Origin: Bacteroidales bacterium
Lineage (GTDB): Bacteria; Bacteroidota; Bacteroidia; Bacteroidales; VadinHA17
Direction of reading: 5' to 3'
NCBI GenBank assembly: GCA_022615595.1
Contig: JAKEGI010000269.1
Coordinates: 1-5,175 of the forward strand
Length of the DNA: 5,175 nucleotides
Shown here: positions 1 through 5,175 of the stretch, piece after piece
Numbering within the stretch: position 1 is the first letter of the stretch
Layout of the letters: each line of letters starts with the position of its first letter
Notes under the pieces: generated by a model
Told to the model about the DNA's origin: nothing
The model's database searches: none
The model's input: only the letters and a program-made list of their open reading frames with translations
Program-made: the position numbers and the translations under genes

Positions 1-500
1 ATCCTGCCATGCTTCATCTCCGGATGCGTAATCAGATAATCCATCGCGGTTACAATCTCTGAAAGTCCTGCCTTATCATCTGCACCGAGAAGAGTGGTTC
101 CGTCAGAGGTGATGATGGTCTCTCCTCTGTAACGCCTCAGTTCAGAGAAGTTGCGTGGTGAGAGTACTATCCCTTTTTCCTCGTTGAGGGTGATGTCTCC
201 TCCGTTATAGTCATAATGTACCTGCGGATTTATGTTTTCCGACGGTGCCTCCGGACTGGTATCCATATGTGCGATAAAGCCGATCACAGGCCTCGCTGAC
301 CTGGTGTTTGCAGGCAGTGTGGCCATCACATAGCCGTTCCCGTCGAGGGAGACCTCGGATAAACCTATCCCTTCCAGTTCAGAGACAAGTTTTTCTGCGA
401 AAAGCATCTGGCTGATCGATGAGGGCGAGATGGCCGAGGACTCATCCGGCCTGGTGTCGTGCCGTACATAGGCAAGAAACCTGTCAAGGAGTTTTTGCAT
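1..500 (-). CDS. pepT: Peptidase T (tripeptide aminopeptidase, M20B), N-terminal part
   Basis: Peptidase T is a cytoplasmic di-zinc aminopeptidase that removes the N-terminal residue from tripeptides. Reading the minus strand from the ATG at 500 gives 166 residues beginning MQKLLDRFLAYVRHDTRPDE; the rest lies beyond the left edge (the family is about 400 residues). Family signatures are clear: AHMDTSPEAP with the zinc ligand His78 and the neighbouring Asp80, and TSDGTTLLGADDKAG with the bridging zinc ligand Asp141 followed by Asp142-Lys143. No signal peptide is visible, which fits a cytoplasmic enzyme. The start is well fixed, because an in-frame TGA lies at 516-518 and no other ATG lies between. 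The gene follows the M14 gene on the same strand after an 82-bp gap, so it could be co-transcribed or use its own promoter. Family identity is certain from the motifs; the missing half, with the catalytic Glu and the remaining zinc ligands, cannot be checked here. Confidence 0.95.
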   Translation of the reverse strand, partial: MQKLLDRFLAYVRHDTRPDESSAISPSSISQMLFAEKLVSELEGIGLSEVSLDGNGYVMATLPANTRSARPVIGFIAHMDTSPEAPSENINPQVHYDYNGGDITLNEEKGIVLSPRNFSELRRYRGETIITSDGTTLLGADDKAGLSEIVTAMDYLITHPEMKHGR

Positions 501-504
501 CAGG

Positions 505-556
505 TGTTGGTTGCTTCAGAGGTTAAATGTAACGCAACAACCTGAGAAAACCAACA
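505..556. repeat. 8-bp inverted repeat in the M14-pepT gap
   Basis: TGTTGGTT at 505-512 and AACCAACA at 549-556 are exact inverted copies separated by 36 bases. They bracket most of the candidate pepT promoter. There is no T-run on either side, so it is not a convincing rho-independent terminator. It could be an operator or an mRNA hairpin in a readthrough transcript, or it could be chance. Confidence 0.3.
524..554 (-). promoter_or_regulatory. Possible Bacteroidota-type promoter of pepT
   Basis: On the minus strand, TTG (552-554) is followed after 20 bases by TACATTTA (524-531). This resembles the phylum's TTTG / 19-21 bp / TAnnTTTG promoter, with one mismatch in the last base of the -7 element and a weak (TGTTGG) upstream element. 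It would place transcription start around 515-520, giving a leader of roughly 15-20 bases before the pepT ATG at 500. It suggests that pepT may be transcribed independently of the upstream M14 gene. Short degenerate motifs like this also occur by chance. Confidence 0.35.
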
Positions 557-582
557 GCAGCAATTCTATTCCATGACTGATG

Positions 583-3096
583 TCACCTTAGTATCAGGTT
601 CCCCAGCAATACCCTGCCGCTTTTCCAGTAGGCCCTGAAGTAGGGATCGTCAGAGATGTATATCACCTCTCCTTCACCTATCCTCTCAGAGGCGATGACA
701 TTGGTGTTCCTGACCTTCTGGCAGAACTTGTACCCGGCAAAGCCTGCAACAGGCTTGTTATCTGTTATATACCCTATATTTCTTCCTTTTTCAAGGAATG
801 GGAAACCGGTGTTTCTCTTCATCAGGAACCACTCTTTTCCCATGCCAAAGGCATATGGATGGGTATCATCAAGCCTGACCCTGAAGATGGCGCCTGATGA
901 CCTGTCGGTGGCGGCTATACGTCGCTGGTCTTCGTAGCGGGTAAGGAGTGTTGTGTCTCCCACGGTGCTTTTCACACTCTTTTTATCCTCCGTTTCCTTT
1001 GCTTCTGTTGCCTTGCCCAGCTCGGTAGTCTTCTCTGACCTGAAGAGTGCCATGGCATTGTCTATGGCAACCACTCTTCCTCCATCCTTGACAAATGCCA
1101 TTATGCGATCTTTTGCTTTCGTATAGTCTCCTCCGGGGAGTACCAGGATGTCATAATCTGAGAGGTCACTGTCGGGCAGGTCGGCTCCTTCGATCACCGT
1201 CACCGGGAACTCAAGCTCACGCTCCATGTAGTACCATATCTCACCGAACGCCTGTGAAGTCCCTTCGCCACCTGCGAGTGCCACTGCCGGGGCTTTGTTC
1301 ACAGGAGCGTAATCGGAGCCGATGTCTTTTCCTTCAGTCACCAGGCCGCTGCTGAGCTTCACTGCAGTGATGTTGCTTTTTGATGCAGCCTCAGCCACCT
1401 TCCTGTCAAAATCAACAGCCTTCATGTTATCTCCACTGGCAACTATCACTGATCCCCTTCCGAAAGTTTTTCCTTCAGTGACAAAGGGTTTAATGTTGTA
1501 CCGTACGTTAAGACCGCTTTTATATAGCTCGGCCATGAACCTGAGTTCATTGAAACCGGTCATGGGTGCTGCGTAAGCGTAGGGTTTCATACTGTCAACG
1601 GGTAGGGCAGCGGCAGTCTCTGCGGCGGGCGCCTCGGCAGCGGCCAGTTTCTCTTCGACCGCATAGGCCTCGATGTTATAAACATAAGGCAATGCCCAAG
1701 CTGTCAGATCGTAGCTGATTGAGTCTGATGACTTCGAGTCAGGTTCGAAAAGCACCTGCATCAACCTGCCCTGAGGCTGAAAGGCGCTGATGATCAGGTC
1801 ATTTTTCTCAACCGTTACGTTGCCCTCCCTGTCAGACCTGTAATCATACGCCGTAAGTTTCCTGCCTGTCACACGCGGTGAGGAGTATCTTATCTGGTTG
1901 CTTTCGAGAAGATTCTTAAGCGATGTCAGAGAAGCTGCGTCATTTGAGCCTTTTATTACAATTGTTTTGTATTTGAAAGTGGGATTGGTTGTTGCTGAGC
2001 GAAAGAATTCGCCGAACTCCTTAAGCAGCCTCTCACGGTTGTCATTTGCAGCAGCTATCATGCCGATGGATGACAGGTAGTGTCCTTCAATACGCTGCTT
2101 AAGAGTGAGTGTATCAACTCCTTCACGGTTGAATGTCAGTCCGGCCTGCGCACCGCCGCCCTGCTCAATAGTGAATCCCATGGCACCGTTGAAGAGAGGC
2201 CATGTATCACCGAAGCTGGGGCAGAAGAGGTCAAAGTTGTCTTTTGTGAAATAGAGGCGGTTTGCATCATCGAAGAGCTTTGCCGTTGTCTTGCCGGTGA
2301 TGGTATGATACTCTTTCTGCCACGGTGTGATGGCCTCATGCCAGGGCTCTGCCCCGGGGGCGAAGAAGAATGAGCTGCCTGCACCCATCTCGTGAAAATC
2401 AGCATGAATGTGAGGCATGAAACTGTTATAAAGCTTCATCCGATGCTTTGTCTCCTGCTGTACATGCCAGCTCCAGTCGCGGTTCAGGTCAAACAGGTAA
2501 TGGTTTAGCCTGGCGGAGGGCCATCCCTGGTTATGCTCCCAGGCGTTGGGGTCACTGCTGGGAGGGAAAGCCTGAGCCCTGAGGTAACGGGTGGTGAAAA
2601 GATCGCGTCCGTCAGGATTCTGACATGGGTCAATGATAATAATAAGGTTTTTGAGCCACTCGTCAGCACCCGGATAACTTTCCGTCACAAGAGTGTAAAG
2701 CACTTTCATGGCAGCTTCGCTTCCGACAGGCTCTGAACCGTGTACGTTATATGCAAGCCATACGATCGGTACCGCATCAGCAACAGGCTCACCGGGTGCC
2801 AGCCCGGCACGCTGAAGGTTGGACATCCTGATATTTTCAAGGTTGGCGAGGTTCACGGGAGAGCTGATGATACATACTCCGAGGGGCCTTCCTTCCCATG
2901 TGACGCCGTACTGAATGTATTCAGCATTGGGGCTTGCCTCTGCCATGTGGCGGAAGTAACCATCTATTAAGTGATGAAGAGTGAAACGCTCTCCCGGAGA
3001 GTAACCAAGAAACTGTTCAGGGGTCTTTAATTCCTGCGAACTAAGGTTGAGAGATACAAATGCTGCCACGAGCATGAAGGATACATAGTGCTTCAT
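583..3096 (-). CDS. Exported M14 zinc carboxypeptidase with C-terminal GATase1-like domain
   Basis: This 837-residue protein belongs to the M14 metallocarboxypeptidase family, which cleaves C-terminal residues or modified peptide bonds with one zinc. An N-terminal signal peptide (hydrophobic stretch about residues 6-18, cleavage near 20-21, no lipobox Cys) predicts export. The catalytic domain covers about residues 35-350. The zinc motif is NVHGSE (His119, Glu122), and the third ligand is probably His235 in ADFHEMG. Asn205-Arg206 in FDLNRDW match Asn144-Arg145 of carboxypeptidase A, and Glu311 in GFTIEQGGG is the likely general base. All core residues are present, so activity is plausible. 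Residues 481-499 are an Ala/Glu linker. Residues about 603-690 resemble a class I glutamine amidotransferase fold (VALAGGEG, DILVLPGGDY) with no Cys at the nucleophile region, then a charged stretch at 687-712. The C-terminus (GEVIYISDDPYFRAYW) looks like the end of such domains. The start is the first ATG and opens the signal peptide; the stop is TGA. The gene is divergent from the S9B peptidase. The substrate is unknown. Confidence 0.92.
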   Translation of the reverse strand: MKHYVSFMLVAAFVSLNLSSQELKTPEQFLGYSPGERFTLHHLIDGYFRHMAEASPNAEYIQYGVTWEGRPLGVCIISSPVNLANLENIRMSNLQRAGLAPGEPVADAVPIVWLAYNVHGSEPVGSEAAMKVLYTLVTESYPGADEWLKNLIIIIDPCQNPDGRDLFTTRYLRAQAFPPSSDPNAWEHNQGWPSARLNHYLFDLNRDWSWHVQQETKHRMKLYNSFMPHIHADFHEMGAGSSFFFAPGAEPWHEAITPWQKEYHTITGKTTAKLFDDANRLYFTKDNFDLFCPSFGDTWPLFNGAMGFTIEQGGGAQAGLTFNREGVDTLTLKQRIEGHYLSSIGMIAAANDNRERLLKEFGEFFRSATTNPTFKYKTIVIKGSNDAASLTSLKNLLESNQIRYSSPRVTGRKLTAYDYRSDREGNVTVEKNDLIISAFQPQGRLMQVLFEPDSKSSDSISYDLTAWALPYVYNIEAYAVEEKLAAAEAPAAETAAALPVDSMKPYAYAAPMTGFNELRFMAELYKSGLNVRYNIKPFVTEGKTFGRGSVIVASGDNMKAVDFDRKVAEAASKSNITAVKLSSGLVTEGKDIGSDYAPVNKAPAVALAGGEGTSQAFGEIWYYMERELEFPVTVIEGADLPDSDLSDYDILVLPGGDYTKAKDRIMAFVKDGGRVVAIDNAMALFRSEKTTELGKATEAKETEDKKSVKSTVGDTTLLTRYEDQRRIAATDRSSGAIFRVRLDDTHPYAFGMGKEWFLMKRNTGFPFLEKGRNIGYITDNKPVAGFAGYKFCQKVRNTNVIASERIGEGEVIYISDDPYFRAYWKSGRVLLGNLILR

Positions 3097-3113
3097 ATTT
3101 CAGAATTAGAGTG

Positions 3114-3125
3114 TAAATATATTTA
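3114..3125. promoter_or_regulatory. 12-bp A/T palindrome, possible M14 gene promoter element
   Basis: TAAATATATTTA is a perfect palindrome lying 18 bases upstream of the M14 start codon. On the minus strand its half reads TATATTTA, one base off the TAnnTTTG -7 element, and it would give a very short leader. No TTG or TTTG is seen 19-21 bases further upstream, so promoter assignment is weak. It could instead be a regulator site or simply A/T-rich sequence. Confidence 0.3.
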
Positions 3126-3160
3126 ATTATGTCGCCCTCTGTTTTTCACGGTGCATGTTC

Positions 3161-3204
3161 TTTGACAACTTAAAGAGTGTGCGATACTAACTTCATTATA
3201 TTTG
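3161..3204 (+). promoter_or_regulatory. Candidate promoter of the S9B peptidase gene
   Basis: TATATTTG at 3197-3204 is an exact match to the Bacteroidota -7 consensus TAnnTTTG and lies 39 bases before the ATG at 3244, giving a leader of roughly 30-35 bases. The nearest TTTG (3161-3164) is 32 bases upstream of it, too far for the usual 19-21 base spacing, so the -33 element is missing or poor. An alternative is TTGACA (3162-3167), 17 bases, TACTAA (3185-3190), which resembles the sigma-70 promoter of other phyla. The leader just before the ATG is A-rich with no Shine-Dalgarno sequence, as is usual in this phylum. Confidence 0.4.
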
Positions 3205-3243
3205 CTGATCTAATGACTCTATTCATTCATTAACACTAAAATC

Positions 3244-5175
3244 ATGAAAAACAGGATCAGTCTCTTACTCACCTCAGCACTGTTGCTTCTCACTGTTCTT
3301 ATCTCAGCACAGCGGCCCGGTATGCAGAATAACCAGCCGGGACTTATTAAGTGGCTTGATGATAACCGGATGCTTCTTCAGACCTTTGATGATCAGAAGA
3401 AGCTCCTAATCACCGAGTATGACTGCAAGACAGGTAAGTCAGTTGTTGTAACGGATTATAAGAGCGATGCAGATAAGCTTCGCGAACTGCTCCCCGAGGG
3501 TGTTCAGCCCGGTACCGGCCAGGCAGTTGCGTCTGACCGGCAAGCGGTTGTGGTGAGTCGCGACAATGACCTCTGGTATTTCACGGGGACGGATCGTGCA
3601 GGCAAGCGCCTCACCAGTGATGCCGACCAGGAGGTGAACATGCGCTTCGCTCCCGGAGACAGGAAGATAGCCTACACAAAGAATAAAGAGCTGTATGTTT
3701 TTGATCTTGACCAGAACAGGGAGATCAGGCTGACTTTCGATGCCACCGACAAGATTTACAACGGATGGGCGTCATGGGTCTATTTCGAGGAGATACTTGG
3801 GCGCGCCTCGAGGTATGCAGCCTTCTGGTGGTCACCTGATGCCACACGCATAGCTTACCTCCACACAGACGACAACCCTGTACCTCTTTTCAACCTGATT
3901 GCACTTGAAGATACTGACGGGGTTCACGGACGTATGGAAACCACTCCCTACCCGAAGCCGGGAGACCAGAACCCGAAGGTGAAGATGGGAGTAGTGGAGA
4001 TAGCCACCGGAAAAACAACATGGGTGAAGACTGACGAAACCATCGACCAGTATATCGCATGGCCGTCATGGACACCTGACAGCCGCAACCTGATGGTACA
4101 GGTTCTTAACCGTGACCAGAATGACATGAAGTTTATCCTTGCCGATGTTGCTACAGGTGACTTCAGGGAGGTATATCGTGAGACCAGGCCCACCTGGGTT
4201 GACTTTTTCGAGGATATCCATGTGATGAATGACGGAAGCGGATTCATTGTCAGAAGTTACCGCAGCGACTGGCATAACCTCTATTACTACGCATGGGATG
4301 GCAAACTCATCTCTCAGATCACTGCCTTTGACTGGAAGGTGACAGAAATTGTGAGGGTTGATGAAGCACGAAAGGAGGTTTACTTCAACGGAACAGGACC
4401 TGATGCTCTCGACAACCATCTTTACAGGGTGAGGATCGATGGAACCAAACTGCAGCAGATGACATCAGGTGCAGGCTATCACTCAGCTTCTGTTTCACCA
4501 GGCGGTTCCTGGTTTCTTGATACCTGGAGCAGCATCAGTGATCCGGGCGGAATTAACCTTATTGACAAGAAGGCAAAGGTTGTCCGGAGTATCTATACCC
4601 AGGAGGTGACGGCCTATGATCCTGCGCTCCACCAGAGGACCGAGATTGTCAAAATAAAAACCGCCGACGGGCTTTTTGACATGCCTGCCATGATAACATA
4701 CCCGCTGAATTTTGACCCTGCCGTGAAATACCCTGTCATCTTCACAATATATGGTGGCCCCGATGCCGGGAGCATACGCAACAGGTGGACCGGCTACCAG
4801 CCAAGGTGGTATGCTGAGAACGGTATCATAACAATAAATGTTGACCATCGCGGATCAGGCCATTTCGGGAAGAAGGGGACTGACTACATGCACCGTTCTC
4901 TTGGTAAATGGGAAATATCCGACTATTCTGATGCCGTGAAATGGCTTCGTGAAAAGCCATGGGTTGATGCTTCGCGGATGGGAATAACCGGAGGCTCATA
5001 CGGTGGTTATACTACCTGCATGGCTATGACTCTCGGTGCAGACTACTGGACCCACGGCATTGCAGACTATTCGGTAACCGACTGGAGGCTTTACGATAAT
5101 GTCTATACTGAAAGGTTCATGGATACACCGGAGGATAATCCTGAAGGGTACAAGAACGGTTCAGCCCTTACCTGG
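3244..5175 (+). CDS. Exported dipeptidyl peptidase IV-like serine peptidase (S9B), 3' end missing
   Basis: DPP IV-type enzymes cut X-Pro or X-Ala dipeptides from peptide N-termini. The window holds 644 residues with the reading frame open to the right edge; relatives are about 720 residues. A signal peptide (MKNRISLLLTSALLLL, likely cleavage near residue 22) predicts export to the periplasm or outer surface. A beta-propeller fills about residues 35-480, with blade-like repeats near NMRFAPGDRKIAY (132), FWWSPD (194), WPSWTPDSR (273) and SVSPGGS (416). The double-Glu motif that holds the substrate amino group is present as WVYFEEILGR (Glu182, Glu183). The alpha/beta-hydrolase domain follows: IYGGP (Tyr503, oxyanion hole), DHRGSG (534-539), nucleophile Ser585 in GGSYGGY, and Trp614/Tyr617/Tyr621 in WRLYDNVYTERF, which matches the DPP IV S1 pocket. 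The catalytic Asp and His, expected about 80 and 110 residues after Ser585, lie outside. The start is fixed by an in-frame TGA at 3214-3216 with no other ATG after it. The EE and YTERF motifs favour S9B over S9C acylaminoacyl peptidases. Confidence 0.94.
   Translation, partial: MKNRISLLLTSALLLLTVLISAQRPGMQNNQPGLIKWLDDNRMLLQTFDDQKKLLITEYDCKTGKSVVVTDYKSDADKLRELLPEGVQPGTGQAVASDRQAVVVSRDNDLWYFTGTDRAGKRLTSDADQEVNMRFAPGDRKIAYTKNKELYVFDLDQNREIRLTFDATDKIYNGWASWVYFEEILGRASRYAAFWWSPDATRIAYLHTDDNPVPLFNLIALEDTDGVHGRMETTPYPKPGDQNPKVKMGVVEIATGKTTWVKTDETIDQYIAWPSWTPDSRNLMVQVLNRDQNDMKFILADVATGDFREVYRETRPTWVDFFEDIHVMNDGSGFIVRSYRSDWHNLYYYAWDGKLISQITAFDWKVTEIVRVDEARKEVYFNGTGPDALDNHLYRVRIDGTKLQQMTSGAGYHSASVSPGGSWFLDTWSSISDPGGINLIDKKAKVVRSIYTQEVTAYDPALHQRTEIVKIKTADGLFDMPAMITYPLNFDPAVKYPVIFTIYGGPDAGSIRNRWTGYQPRWYAENGIITINVDHRGSGHFGKKGTDYMHRSLGKWEISDYSDAVKWLREKPWVDASRMGITGGSYGGYTTCMAMTLGADYWTHGIADYSVTDWRLYDNVYTERFMDTPEDNPEGYKNGSALTW

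Noticed and set aside
501..582. Rho-independent terminator after the M14 gene
   Set aside because: The inverted repeat found here has a 36-base loop and no following T-run on the minus strand, so termination is not supported.
656..2970. Plus-strand open frames of 60-97 codons, and a minus-strand one at 2136-2405, overlapping the M14 gene
   Set aside because: All fall inside the coding region of the M14 protein, whose motifs are continuous across it; compositions are atypical of proteins and no domain is recognisable.
3162..3190. Sigma-70 promoter TTGACA-N17-TACTAA taken as the main S9B promoter
   Set aside because: The spacing is ideal, but the Bacteroidota primary sigma factor uses a different consensus and an exact TAnnTTTG lies closer to the gene; it is kept only as an alternative in the promoter entry.
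3890..4848. Several open frames of 61-117 codons on the minus strand opposite the S9B gene
   Set aside because: They lie wholly antisense to a gene with strong family motifs, overlap one another, and show no recognisable domain or start context; they are frame shadows.
1..5175. Mobile element, CRISPR array, tRNA or rRNA
   Set aside because: No transposase or integrase motifs, no regularly spaced direct repeats and no RNA gene signatures were seen; nearly the whole window is accounted for by the three peptidase genes.

Overview
The window looks like chromosomal DNA from a member of the Bacteroidota, probably a Bacteroidales-like peptide-degrading bacterium. This is an inference from three things: the protein types (a secreted dipeptidyl peptidase IV and a secreted M14 carboxypeptidase with a C-terminal amidotransferase-like domain), start codons preceded by A/T-rich sequence with no Shine-Dalgarno motif, and matches to the TAnnTTTG promoter element typical of the phylum. 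Species cannot be told from the window.

Layout: (1) positions 1-500, minus strand, hold the N-terminal 166 residues of peptidase T (PepT, M20B tripeptidase), cut by the left edge. (2) Positions 501-582 are a short gap with a possible pepT promoter and an 8-bp inverted repeat. (3) Positions 583-3096, minus strand, hold an 837-residue exported M14 metallocarboxypeptidase-family protein with a complete set of zinc and catalytic residues and a C-terminal class I glutamine amidotransferase-like domain that has no nucleophile cysteine. (4) Positions 3097-3243 are a divergent intergenic region with a 12-bp palindrome and an exact TAnnTTTG element. (5) Positions 3244-5175, plus strand, hold the first 644 residues of an exported S9B dipeptidyl peptidase IV-like serine peptidase. 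It is cut by the right edge after the catalytic serine but before the expected Asp and His.

All three genes are peptidases. A plausible reading is a small peptide-utilisation neighbourhood: the exported S9B enzyme would release N-terminal dipeptides, the exported M14 enzyme would act on peptides or modified peptides outside the cytoplasm, and cytoplasmic PepT would finish imported tripeptides. The joint role is inferred from proximity and family knowledge only. I found no mobile element, CRISPR array, RNA gene or clearly new system; the most unusual parts are the catalytically empty amidotransferase-like domain fused to the M14 peptidase and its low-complexity linkers.
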